From Arenibacter nanhaiticus (lineage in GTDB: Bacteria > Bacteroidota > Bacteroidia > Flavobacteriales > Flavobacteriaceae), in contig NZ_FQYX01000007.1 of NCBI RefSeq assembly GCF_900141935.1, positions 62,001 to 126,000 of the forward strand: DNA of 64,000 nucleotides, read 5' to 3'. Of the stretch, positions 56,315 to 64,000 are shown in pieces (position 1 is the first letter of the stretch; each line of letters opens with the position of its first letter). The notes below the pieces were generated by a model that saw only the letters and a list, made by a program, of their open reading frames with translations, made no database searches and was not told the DNA's origin. A program made the position numbers and the translations under genes.

Positions 56315-57218
56315 AAAATAGTACTTTGTTTCCTTCAAATTTAAACTTTATTTGGGAAGGAACACTAATACTCTGCAGGGCCAATTCTATATCTTGGTTG
56401 CTAAAACTACCGCTAAATAATTGCGATTCATCAATGTTTTTAGTGCTTACCTTAACATTGTACTGTCTTTGGAACTCCTCAAAAACAAATCTTAAAGGAA
56501 TACTTTTAAAAGTACTTTCATTGCTGAGCCATGCCGGTTCGGTGGTAGAAGGGTGTTGGGTAGGGGTAATTTCCCCATCGATCACTAAAAAGGAGTTGCC
56601 GGCCGGCAGTTTTATTTCTTTATCCCTATAGGTTACACTGACCAAGCCTTCGTAACAACTTACCTCAAAATAGCCTTTTCTACTTTCTACATTAAATTGG
56701 GTTCCCAAGACAGCTACGGTTCCATCGGGGGTGTTAACGGAAAAACGCTTTCCTTTGGCTACCTTAAAATATGCCTCGCCACTTAGGGAAAGAGATCTTT
56801 TTTCTGCCCATTTTTCTTTGCTATACCTAATTTTAGATTCCGCATTCAGCACTACTTCAGAAGCGTCCGGTAAAACTACCTCGGCCCGTTCGGCATATTG
56901 GGTACTTATTCTTTCGTCTAAGGAGTTGTTATAAAAAAGAGCAACGCTCACCATTAATGCTACTACAGCGGCAATTCTCAAGTATTTTTTTAACGGATTT
57001 AGGGAAATAACCTTGGACCCCTCCTCTGGCACCGCCACCGTTTTTGCTTTTTTAAGATCGTTCCAAGCCTTATCCATATCAAATTTAGGGGCACTAAGAC
57101 CTTTAGTGGTCTCTACTATCTTTTGATAGGTGGCATACTCCTTAGTTGCCTTAAATTTGATGACCTCTTCCTCAGAAAGTTCGTTGTTGAGCCATTTTGC
57201 TAAGTAATTTTCTTGCAT
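56298..57218 (-). CDS. FecR family anti-sigma factor
   Basis: The 306-residue protein has a cytosolic N-terminus (1-78) that should bind the sigma factor, one membrane helix (about 79-97), a periplasmic FecR domain (about 105-215; LPDASEVVLNAESKIRY, GTQFNVESRKGYFEVSCYEG) and a C-terminal DUF4974-like segment (RFVFEEFQRQYNVKVS..) that resembles STN domains. It relays the receptor state to the ECF sigma factor. Its 3' end overlaps the receptor gene by 17 bp, so the two are coupled. Confidence 0.93.
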   Translation of the reverse strand: MQENYLAKWLNNELSEEEVIKFKATKEYATYQKIVETTKGLSAPKFDMDKAWNDLKKAKTVAVPEEGSKVISLNPLKKYLRIAAVVALMVSVALFYNNSLDERISTQYAERAEVVLPDASEVVLNAESKIRYSKEKWAEKRSLSLSGEAYFKVAKGKRFSVNTPDGTVAVLGTQFNVESRKGYFEVSCYEGLVSVTYRDKEIKLPAGNSFLVIDGEITPTQHPSTTEPAWLSNESTFKSIPLRFVFEEFQRQYNVKVSTKNIDESQLFSGSFSNQDIELALQSISVPSQIKFKFEGNKVLFYAKAP

Positions 57219-57339
57219 GGTTTTTAGCTTTATATCAGTATAACAACTGAATAGGGCAAAACCCTACCTTGCCGTTGTTATTATTTTAGATTTTATAGTT
57301 TTAAGATAAATTCAAGTATTTTTTTACAAGAGAATCATT

Positions 57340-57852
57340 TTATATACCATCGATATTCTCTCTAAGGGTTTTTAGCGCCAAATGCATTCTTTTTTCAATG
57401 GCCTTTATACTTACACCTTCCATTTCCGCAATTTCGGCATATTTTTTACCGTCAATCCTATTGAGTAAAAAGGTGGTGCGTTGGAGCTCTGGTAAATTTT
57501 GTAATGCGCGATCTAGTTTTTCCTTGAATTCTTGCTCCTCCAAAATAAAATCTGGAGCTTCATGTTCTATAGGAGCGGCATATTCGGCATATTTTAGCCG
57601 TACTTTTTCTGCCTTAATCACATTTAAATATAAATTATTGGCAACATTGTATACAAAAGACTTTGCCTTTTCGGGGGCAACTTTGGAGCAGTTCTCCCAA
57701 AGCTTTACGAAGGCTTCCTGAACGGCGTCATAGGCTTTTTCTTCATTGCCAAACTTATAATAGATGTAATTATAAACGGTTTTGGAATGGGTCTTAAAGA
57801 TGGAGGCATAGACTTCATCCTCACACACGTGATCATTTTTAGTAGCTTTCAA
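57340..57852 (-). CDS. ECF-type RNA polymerase sigma factor (FecI-like)
   Basis: The 170-residue protein has sigma region 2 (about 15-80; YNYIYYKFGNEEKAYDAVQEAFVKLWEN in stretches) and region 4 (about 105-165; LQNLPELQRTTFLLNRIDGKKYAEIAEMEGVSIKAIEKRM in stretches). It is followed by its FecR anti-sigma factor 121 bp downstream and then the signalling receptor. It probably drives the receptor gene and perhaps the divergent lipoprotein gene. A TATCTTTG box (57872-57879, minus strand) lies 19 bp before its ATG. Confidence 0.94.
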   Translation of the reverse strand: MKATKNDHVCEDEVYASIFKTHSKTVYNYIYYKFGNEEKAYDAVQEAFVKLWENCSKVAPEKAKSFVYNVANNLYLNVIKAEKVRLKYAEYAAPIEHEAPDFILEEQEFKEKLDRALQNLPELQRTTFLLNRIDGKKYAEIAEMEGVSIKAIEKRMHLALKTLRENIDGI

Positions 57853-57871
57853 TCTATTGTTGGTTTTTTAT

Positions 57872-57879
57872 CAAAGATA
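57872..57879 (-). promoter_or_regulatory. -7 element of the ECF sigma gene
   Basis: On the minus strand TATCTTTG matches TAnnTTTG, 19 bp before the sigma factor ATG. No convincing TTG is found at the usual spacing. The 111-bp gap must also hold the promoter of the divergent lipoprotein gene. Confidence 0.4.
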
Positions 57880-57963
57880 TTTTAAAAATAAACATAATAT
57901 TGGGTAGGGTTTATTTTTACTGAGTTGTTTTAGTTATAGATAAATAATAAAATTCAAATCGTT

Positions 57964-59703
57964 ATGAAAAAGCTGATGTCATTTTTAGTCTACTCGGGCC
58001 TGCTATTGTTGGGACTGAGTCTTAATTCGTGCCAAGAAGAATTTGAAGATTCGCCGCAAGGAGAAAATCAGGAAGCAATTTTGGCAACTTCCAATACCGC
58101 CAAATTAATCCAAAACGTTTCGTCAAAGGATGGTTCCTATGATAATATTGTAGATAAGGCAAGTTGTTTTGCCCTTAATTTCCCCTATGTGGTGAATGTA
58201 AATGGGTTGGACATTAAAGTAAATGCTAAGGCCGATTTAAAATTGATCGAGAGAATCTTGGACGAACTAGAAGACGATAACGATATTTTGGAAATTGTGT
58301 TTCCGGTAACCATTACCATGGCAGATTATAGCGAAATAACGATCAATAATCAGCAAGAACTACGAGAACAAGCAAATAAATGTATCGAAGGCGGAGACGA
58401 TGATGATATTGAATGTATAGACTTTTCATACCCACTTACAGTGTATTCTTTTAATATTAACCTCCAAAAAACCAATTCGGTTACGGTACAAAACGATCTG
58501 CAATTGAGACGTTTTTTTAAGGGGTTAAATGACAACTCCATGATCAGTTTCGATTTTCCATTGGCTTTAACCTTGTACGATGGCACTGAAATAAATGTTG
58601 CTAACAATGCTGAACTTGCCGATGCGATAGAAATGGCGAAAGATGCATGTGACGAGGATGATGATGACGATTATAACGATGACGATTTTTCTCAAGAGGA
58701 ATTAGAAGAATACCTGGTAAAATGTCCATGGCTGATCAAAGAAATTAAAAGAGATGGTCAAAACCAAACAGATCAGTATTTTGAGTATGTAATGAACTTT
58801 AAACCAGATGGTAGCGTAGTAGTGAAAGATAGGCTAGGCAACAATTTAATGGGGACATGGACTACCAAAGTAGGTAATCATAGCGTTTTATTGAAGCTGG
58901 AGTTTGAGGTGCTGACAGATTTTACCCTAGAGTGGTTTGTATACGATTTGGAAGATGGAAAAATAAAATTGTTCTCTGGGGAGGGGAATAAGATTATTAT
59001 GAGAAACGCCTGCGATATTGTAGACAACAAGCCCGATACCCTTAGAGAAGTATTGAAGGAATGTAGTTGGATCATTAGGAAAGTGAAAAAGGATGGGGAA
59101 GAAATAGACAGGCTTTTAGGGTACGAGTTTAAATTTATGGCCGAAGGGGCCGTTACCTTAAGCAATGGTACAAACACTTCCGAAGGAACTTGGGCTATTA
59201 CTTCCAATGCACAGGGACGCTTAATCATGGACATAACTATGGGGCAAGAGCCCGGCGTAAATTTCTCTTGGCCGTTGTCCGATCTTAGAGACAAGCGATT
59301 GAAATTTGAGGTAGGCGATTTTGAACTCATCTTGGAAAGAAATTGTAATAACGATGAGGACGACGACGATGTGATGGAGATTCGCGATATCTTAAAGGAC
59401 GGGAGTTGGATGGTAGCCCAGTATAAGGACGATGGGATAGATAAAACGGCCGCCTATGCAAACTTTGGATTTTCCTTTGCCGCCAATGCGTTGGTAAGAA
59501 CTACCAATAGTGGGGTTTCTGGGGTAAGTGGCTTATGGCGAGTGATTAGAAATAGTGACGGAGAATTGAAATGTTACCTAAATTTTGGATTGGATGTTTC
59601 CTTAAGGAATTTATCGGACCGTTGGAGTATTACAGTGGTAAGTGACTCCAGAATAGAATTGAAAAATGGTTTGGATGATATTTTAGTCTTCGAAAAAGAA
59701 TAA
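57964..59703 (+). CDS. Repeat-containing Asp-rich lipoprotein of unknown family
   Basis: The 579-residue protein has a lipoprotein signal ending LSLNSC (Cys23). Two related N-terminal blocks (about 67-140 and 150-225) each pair a F(P/S)YP/V-rich strand segment with F-P-V/L-T/A-I/L-T and I-N-(V/I)-N-N-x-x-E-L. Three C-terminal blocks (about 250-350, 360-460, 475-579) start L..C/G-SW(I/M)I..-K-x-DG, continue F-x-F-x-x-x-G and end G-T/L-W, like small lipocalin-type sandwiches. Asp-rich linkers (230-242 and 464-470) could bind calcium. It diverges from the ECF sigma gene and may be its target or the receptor's partner. Confidence 0.75.
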   Translation: MKKLMSFLVYSGLLLLGLSLNSCQEEFEDSPQGENQEAILATSNTAKLIQNVSSKDGSYDNIVDKASCFALNFPYVVNVNGLDIKVNAKADLKLIERILDELEDDNDILEIVFPVTITMADYSEITINNQQELREQANKCIEGGDDDDIECIDFSYPLTVYSFNINLQKTNSVTVQNDLQLRRFFKGLNDNSMISFDFPLALTLYDGTEINVANNAELADAIEMAKDACDEDDDDDYNDDDFSQEELEEYLVKCPWLIKEIKRDGQNQTDQYFEYVMNFKPDGSVVVKDRLGNNLMGTWTTKVGNHSVLLKLEFEVLTDFTLEWFVYDLEDGKIKLFSGEGNKIIMRNACDIVDNKPDTLREVLKECSWIIRKVKKDGEEIDRLLGYEFKFMAEGAVTLSNGTNTSEGTWAITSNAQGRLIMDITMGQEPGVNFSWPLSDLRDKRLKFEVGDFELILERNCNNDEDDDDVMEIRDILKDGSWMVAQYKDDGIDKTAAYANFGFSFAANALVRTTNSGVSGVSGLWRVIRNSDGELKCYLNFGLDVSLRNLSDRWSITVVSDSRIELKNGLDDILVFEKE

Positions 59704-59722
59704 ATTTCCCCCAAATTCAATT

Positions 59723-59756
59723 AAAAGGGCAATTTCTTATAGAAGTTGCCCTTTTT
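59723..59756 (+). terminator. Terminator after the repeat lipoprotein
   Basis: A 10-bp perfect stem, AAAAGGGCAA (59723-59732) and TTGCCCTTTT (59746-59755), with a 13-nt loop and short T run, 20 bp after the stop codon. Confidence 0.83.
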
Positions 59757-59803
59757 ACATTTATATTTTCGATCTCAAAGTTCACACTTCCCGTACTTAT
59801 TCT

Positions 59804-59811
59804 TAAATTTG
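59804..59811 (+). promoter_or_regulatory. -7 element of ffh
   Basis: TAAATTTG matches TAnnTTTG and lies 26 bp before the ffh ATG. The -33 position holds TTC (59781-59783, 20 bp upstream) instead of TTG. Confidence 0.5.
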
Positions 59812-59837
59812 CACATTCCTGATAATAAAGTAAGACT

Positions 59838-61175
59838 ATGTTCGATAATTTAAGTGAAAAGTTAGATAAGGCACTACATGTTCTAAAAGGGCATGGGCAA
59901 ATCACCGAAATAAATGTGGCCGAGACCTTGAAAGAGGTTCGTAGGGCATTATTAGATGCGGATGTTAACTTTAAAATAGCCAAGGAGTTTACCAATACGG
60001 TAAAGGAGAAGGCTTTAGGCCAAGACGTACTTACCTCGTTGCAGCCGGGCCAATTAATGGTAAAACTGGTCAAGGACGAGCTTACCCAATTAATGGGAGG
60101 TGATGTCGAAGGCATCAATCTATCAGGGGCGCCTTCTATAATCTTAATGTCGGGGCTTCAAGGTTCTGGTAAGACCACCTTTTCAGGGAAGTTGGCCAAT
60201 TTCCTTCAAACTAAAAAATCTAAAAAAGCCTTATTGGTAGCTTGTGATGTCTATCGTCCTGCAGCAATCGATCAGTTGCATGTGGTAGGTGAGCAAATCG
60301 GAGTAGAGGTTTTCTCGGATAGGGGAAATACCGATCCGGTAGCGATTTCCAAGGCAGGTATTGCCCATGCAAAAGCTAATGGCTTTAATGTGGTGATCAT
60401 AGATACCGCGGGTCGTTTGGCCGTGGATGAACAAATGATGAACGAGATTGCCAATATCCATAAGGCAATCGAGCCGCAAGAAACCTTGTTCGTAGTAGAT
60501 TCTATGACGGGGCAAGATGCCGTAAATACAGCAAAAGCCTTTAACGATGTCCTTAATTTTGATGGGGTCATCCTAACAAAATTAGATGGGGATACCCGTG
60601 GTGGAGCAGCGATATCTATTAAATCGGTCGTAAATAAACCGATTAAATTTATCGGTACCGGTGAAAAAATGGATGCCATTGACGTGTTCTACCCTTCGCG
60701 TATGGCCGATCGAATTTTGGGCATGGGAGATGTTGTTTCTTTGGTAGAACGTGCCCAAGAGCAGTTCGATGAAGAAGAAGCCCGTAAAATACAAAAGAAG
60801 ATTGCCAAAAATAAATTTGGTTTTGATGACTTCTTAAGTCAGATTCAGCAGATTAAAAAAATGGGTAGTCTTAAAGATCTTATGGGGATGATTCCTGGTG
60901 CCGGAAAAGCACTAAAAGGCTTGGATATCGAAGATGATGCTTTTAAACATATAGAAGCCATTATCTATTCCATGACGCCAGATGAAAGAGCTAATCCTAC
61001 AAAATTAAATGCCAGTAGAAAAAAACGTATTGCCAAAGGTAGCGGTAGAACCATTCAGGAAATCAACCAATTGCTGAAACAATTCGACCAAATGAGCAAG
61101 ATGATGAAAATGATGCAAGGCGGTGGCGGCAAAAAAATGATGCAGATGATGGGGGCAATGAAAGGGATGAAATAA
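59838..61175 (+). CDS. ffh: Signal recognition particle protein Ffh
   Basis: The 445-residue GTPase delivers nascent membrane proteins to SecY with FtsY. It has the N domain (1-85), the G domain with GLQGSGKTTFSGKLA near 105, DTAGRLAVDEQM near 189 and TKLDGDTRGGAA near 247, and a Met-rich M domain whose end (MSKMMKMMQGGGGKKMMQMMG in two stretches) binds signal sequences and 4.5S RNA. The 4.5S RNA gene is not in this window. folD follows 55 bp later. Confidence 0.98.
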   Translation: MFDNLSEKLDKALHVLKGHGQITEINVAETLKEVRRALLDADVNFKIAKEFTNTVKEKALGQDVLTSLQPGQLMVKLVKDELTQLMGGDVEGINLSGAPSIILMSGLQGSGKTTFSGKLANFLQTKKSKKALLVACDVYRPAAIDQLHVVGEQIGVEVFSDRGNTDPVAISKAGIAHAKANGFNVVIIDTAGRLAVDEQMMNEIANIHKAIEPQETLFVVDSMTGQDAVNTAKAFNDVLNFDGVILTKLDGDTRGGAAISIKSVVNKPIKFIGTGEKMDAIDVFYPSRMADRILGMGDVVSLVERAQEQFDEEEARKIQKKIAKNKFGFDDFLSQIQQIKKMGSLKDLMGMIPGAGKALKGLDIEDDAFKHIEAIIYSMTPDERANPTKLNASRKKRIAKGSGRTIQEINQLLKQFDQMSKMMKMMQGGGGKKMMQMMGAMKGMK

Positions 61176-61230
61176 GCCTTTGCAACAAGTATAAGTAGGG
61201 AGTATATTAGGGAATAGAATATAGATAGAA

Positions 61231-62115
61231 ATGGAATTACTAGACGGTAAAAAAGTATCAAATCAGATTAAAACGGAAATTGCCGCTGAGGTGGCTAAAA
61301 TGCGCGACCGTGGCGAAAAAGTACCGCATTTGGCTGCTGTTATAGTCGGAAGCGACGGAGCTAGCCTTACCTATGTGGGGAGTAAAGTAAGGTCTTGCCA
61401 GCAAATAGGCTTCGAATCTACCTTGGTGCAATTGCCAAGTACCACTTCCGAACAGGAATTGTTGAAGAAGATCGAAGAACTGAACCAAGATGCTGATATC
61501 GATGGTTTTATCGTACAATTGCCATTGCCAGAGCAAATTAACGAGCAACGCGTTCTTTTGGCCATAGATCCAGATAAGGATGTAGACGGATTTCATCCTA
61601 CCAATTTTGGTAAAATGGCCCTGGATATGAGTACTTTTATCCCAGCAACGCCATTCGGAATTTTGGAATTGTTAGAACGCTATAAAGTAGAAACTCAAGG
61701 GAAACACACCGTCGTAATTGGTAGAAGCCATATCGTTGGTAGACCAATGAGTATTCTAATGGGAAGAAAAGGATGGCCAGGAAACTCTACGGTAACCTTA
61801 ACCCATAGCCATACAAAAAATATCACCCAGATCATATCACAAGCAGATATCGTTATCTCTGCCTTGGGAGTGCCTAACTTTTTAAAGGCAGAAATGGTGA
61901 AAGACGGCGCTGTAATTATCGATGTTGGTATTACCCGTGTTCCAGATGAAACTAAAGAAAAAGGATATTATATTACTGGAGATGTCGATTTTGAAAACGT
62001 CAGTAAAAAAGCCTCTTTTATAACCCCGGTACCTGGTGGGGTAGGGCCAATGACGATTGCCATGCTCTTAAAAAATACCTTGTTGGCAAGAGAACGTCAC
62101 AGAAGTAAAAAATAA
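61231..62115 (+). CDS. folD: Bifunctional methylenetetrahydrofolate dehydrogenase/cyclohydrolase FolD
   Basis: The 294-residue enzyme interconverts 5,10-methylene- and 10-formyl-tetrahydrofolate. The catalytic lysine motif is [15 protein letters not shown] (near 48-62), the substrate motif VQLPLPEQI near 93, and the nucleotide-binding motif [16 protein letters not shown] near 163. The ending [19 protein letters not shown] is typical. It lies 55 bp after ffh and is closed by a terminator, so the two probably share a transcript. Confidence 0.97.
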   Translation: MELLDGKKVSNQIKTEIAAEVAKMRDRGEKVPHLAAVIVGSDGASLTYVGSKVRSCQQIGFESTLVQLPSTTSEQELLKKIEELNQDADIDGFIVQLPLPEQINEQRVLLAIDPDKDVDGFHPTNFGKMALDMSTFIPATPFGILELLERYKVETQGKHTVVIGRSHIVGRPMSILMGRKGWPGNSTVTLTHSHTKNITQIISQADIVISALGVPNFLKAEMVKDGAVIIDVGITRVPDETKEKGYYITGDVDFENVSKKASFITPVPGGVGPMTIAMLLKNTLLARERHRSKK

Positions 62116-62120
62116 AAACG

Positions 62121-62150
62121 AAAGCCCCGTTTTAAATGGGGCTTTTTTTA
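62121..62150 (+). terminator. Terminator after folD
   Basis: AAAGCCCC (62121-62128) and GGGGCTTT (62138-62145) form a perfect stem with a 9-nt loop and a run of T to 62149. Confidence 0.88.
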
Positions 62151-62569
62151 TGCCTAATTCTAAAGGTCGCCCTAGGGCAAAAATTAGAAAACAATGGTGC
62201 TGGAATCAGGTAAAGGGGAGAAGGGAACCACAACGGTAAGGCTTGCAGGGTTATTTTCCGGTTTTGTCCTACCGATTAAAACAAGGAAAGTACCATTGTT
62301 TAGAAGCGTATTAAAGAGGAATTAGAAAGAAAAAAATAAAGAAGTATTATCCCTAAAAGCAAACTTTTTGTTAGGGGATTTCGTTCTTAAAAGAGTTGGT
62401 ATATAGATGTTTATAGGGCGTTTCCTAAATTTTTTATAACGCAATTTTAGCAACGGTCACTTTCTCTTTTAAAACTTTTATATATCTTCGATATTTGGTA
62501 GCAAAAAATATAATGGGTACTTGTAGCAACTCCTAGGATGGTACAGGGCCAAAAACAGAAAATTACAAG
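62151..62569. other. Gene-free stretch with nested inverted repeats
   Basis: No coding region is convincing. Nested inverted repeats are visible: CTAATT/AATTAG (62154-62159, 62182-62187) around the palindrome GCCCTAGGGC (62169-62178), and a perfect 10-bp pair AAACAATGGT/ACCATTGTTT (62189-62198, 62292-62301). A possible promoter box, GATATTTG (62490-62497), one mismatch to consensus, lies 72 bp before fabV. The inverted repeats suggest a decayed element, without proof. Confidence 0.5.
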
Positions 62570-63757
62570 ATGATAATAGAGCCTAGAACACGTGGATTTA
62601 TTTGTTTAACCGCTCATCCTAAAGGGTGTGAGCAGAATGTAATCAATCAAATTGACTATATAAAATCTAAAGGAGCTATAGACGGTCCTAAAAAAGTGTT
62701 GGTTATTGGCGCTTCTACCGGATTTGGTTTGGCATCAAGGATAACAAGCGCTTTTGGTGCCAATGCGTCAACAATTGGTGTGTATTTTGAAAAACCACCA
62801 TCAGAAGGTAGACCAGCGTCTCCAGGATGGTACAACACAGCCGCTTTTGAAACGCAGGCCCATAAAGAAGGACTATATGCTAAAAGTATCAACGGAGATG
62901 CTTTTTCAAATGAAATTAAAAGACAGACCCTAGACTTAATAAAAGAAGATCTAGGACAGGTAGATTTAGTGATCTATAGCTTGGCCTCTCCGGTAAGAAC
63001 ACATCCAGATACAGGGGTGAAGTATAAATCGGTACTAAAGCCTATAGGCGATACTTTTCAAAATAAAACAGTCGATTTCCATACAGGAAAAGTAACAGAG
63101 GTTAGTATAGCTCCTGCAGAAGGCGACGATATAGAGAATACCGTGGCCGTAATGGGCGGGGAAGATTGGAAAATGTGGATCGATGCCTTAAAAGCAGAAG
63201 GTTTGTTGGCGCCAGATTTCAATACGGTAGCCTATTCTTATATAGGGCCATCATTGACGGAAGCTGTCTATAGAAAAGGTACCATTGGTCGTGCCAAGGA
63301 CCATTTAGAAGCGACGGCATTCGATATCACCGATACCCTTAAAGACGTTAACGGTAAGGCATATGTTTCTGTAAACAAAGCGTTGGTTACCCAGGCCAGT
63401 TCTGCCATTCCTGTGATTCCTTTGTACATTTCGTTGCTTTATAAGGTGATGAAAGAAATGGGGATTCATGAAGGTTGTATAGAGCAGATCCAGCGTTTGT
63501 TTAGCGATCGTTTATACGCAGATACTATCGCTACCGATGAGCAGGGAAGAATCCGTATTGACGATTGGGAAATGCGCGATGATGTTCAGGCCAAAGTAGC
63601 CGAATTATGGGAAGAGGCAACTACCGAAACTTTGCCAGAGATAGGCGATTTAAAAGGCTACGATACTGATTTCTTTAATTTATTCGGCTTTAAAGTGCCT
63701 GGAGTGGATTATGATGCAGATGTCAACGAAGTAGTGGCTATCCCTGGATTGCAGTAA
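62570..63757 (+). CDS. fabV: FabV-type enoyl-ACP reductase / trans-2-enoyl-CoA reductase
   Basis: This 395-residue enzyme reduces the enoyl double bond in the last step of fatty-acid elongation with NADH. It shows the Rossmann region VLVIGASTGFGLASR (43-57), YSLASPVRTHP near 136, and the catalytic Tyr234-x8-Lys243 pair (EAVYRKGTIGRAK), the longer spacing that marks FabV rather than FabI. FabV enzymes are generally little affected by triclosan. Start MIIEPRTRGFIC is standard. It is monocistronic with a terminator at 63811. Confidence 0.95.
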   Translation: MIIEPRTRGFICLTAHPKGCEQNVINQIDYIKSKGAIDGPKKVLVIGASTGFGLASRITSAFGANASTIGVYFEKPPSEGRPASPGWYNTAAFETQAHKEGLYAKSINGDAFSNEIKRQTLDLIKEDLGQVDLVIYSLASPVRTHPDTGVKYKSVLKPIGDTFQNKTVDFHTGKVTEVSIAPAEGDDIENTVAVMGGEDWKMWIDALKAEGLLAPDFNTVAYSYIGPSLTEAVYRKGTIGRAKDHLEATAFDITDTLKDVNGKAYVSVNKALVTQASSAIPVIPLYISLLYKVMKEMGIHEGCIEQIQRLFSDRLYADTIATDEQGRIRIDDWEMRDDVQAKVAELWEEATTETLPEIGDLKGYDTDFFNLFGFKVPGVDYDADVNEVVAIPGLQ

Positions 63758-63810
63758 AAGCAGCTTATAGACGTTTTTGTCCATAAGCCCGTCCGTAATG
63801 ACAATATTTT

Positions 63811-63836
63811 AAAAGCTCCCTTTTGGGGGCTTTTTT
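63811..63836 (+). terminator. Terminator after fabV
   Basis: AAAAGCTCCC (63811-63820) pairs with GGGGGCTTTT (63825-63834, one G-T pair) around a 4-nt loop, followed by T. Confidence 0.78.
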
Positions 63837-63871
63837 CGGTTTTATGGCATAGGAGGTATAGGGGGTGTAGT

Positions 63872-63885
63872 GCGTAGGGCTACGC
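63872..63885. repeat. GCGTAG..CTACGC palindrome upstream of repeat copy C
   Basis: GCGTAG GG CTACGC is a perfect 6-bp inverted repeat with a 2-nt centre, 36 bp before repeat copy C. It has no T run. Confidence 0.45.
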
Positions 63886-63921
63886 CATTTAAATTGGTTG
63901 TTTCCCCTGTCATACTGCTTT

Positions 63922-64000
63922 GGGCGTTCCCTCCTTCGGCGGGCGGGCCCTTGGCTATATCCCTTGCTGCGCTGCGGGGATGCCGCCGCGGTCCCTAACG
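63922..64000 (+). repeat. Palindromic interspersed repeat, copy C (cut by window end)
   Basis: It starts GGGCGTTCCCTCCTTCGG and reaches GGATGCCGCCGCGGTCCCTAACG at the last base of the window; the matching end in copies A and B has one further C. By eye it is more than 90 percent identical to the reverse complement of 8280-8359, over 55 kb away. It lies in the non-coding stretch after fabV. Confidence 0.85.

Noticed and set aside
58630-58690. Asp-codon-rich stretch considered as a sequence repeat or calcium-binding EF hand
   Set aside because: It is a simple acidic linker; the spacing does not match an EF-hand loop or a thrombospondin type 3 repeat.

Overview
The window looks like a chromosomal segment of a marine-type member of the Flavobacteriaceae (Bacteroidota). 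Evidence: the gene order of the ribosomal super-operon followed by carA, eno and gltA; three TonB-dependent receptors, two of them paired with SusD-type lipoproteins; promoter-like pairs TTG / TAnnTTTG; almost no Shine-Dalgarno sequences; and moderate, AT-leaning composition. I see no tRNA, rRNA, CRISPR array, transposase or phage gene.

Layout. 1-1915: tail of a SusC-type receptor and its SusD partner. 2108-7853: radC, a polysaccharide-deacetylase-like protein with damaged catalytic motifs, a YjjG-type phosphatase, and a three-gene envelope cluster (lipoprotein, outer-membrane protein, periplasmic protein). 7854-8505: a non-coding island holding two divergent copies of an ~80-90 bp palindromic repeat. 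8506-11481: rarA, a rhomboid protease and an rRNA methyltransferase. 11720-17258 (minus strand): a SusC / SusD / surface-lipoprotein uptake operon. 17663-34766: the str-S10-spc-alpha super-operon (rpsL to rplQ), including rpmD and rpmJ, which are easily missed. It has a probable attenuator between rpsJ and rplC and a structured leader before rpsD. 34864-42551: carA, eno, a GT5 glycogen synthase, citrate synthase and two adjacent guanidino-group hydrolases. 42790-46336: an SDR/DUF2867 protein (minus) and argS. 46491-53644: a membrane-bound LamG/SARP-like regulator followed by a Tat-exported Gfo/Idh/MocA oxidoreductase and a HEAT plus double DUF1080 protein. 53759-59703: an ECF sigma factor, FecR anti-sigma factor and TonB receptor (minus), divergent from an Asp-rich repeat lipoprotein. 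59838-63757: ffh, folD and fabV. 63922-64000: a third copy of the palindromic repeat, cut by the window end.

How it fits together. Most of the window is core housekeeping: translation, secretion through SecY and Ffh, central carbon metabolism, one-carbon and fatty-acid metabolism. Between these blocks sit nutrient-acquisition modules. The most interesting is 46.5-53.6 kb, where a one-component regulator with a predicted periplasmic lectin-like domain precedes a probable 3-keto-glycoside catabolic pair. The gap before that pair carries ATTACC(CC) direct repeats just upstream of a possible promoter. Other points worth attention are the palindromic repeat family, the leader-like structures inside the ribosomal operon, and the sigma/anti-sigma/receptor system with its unclassified repeat lipoprotein.
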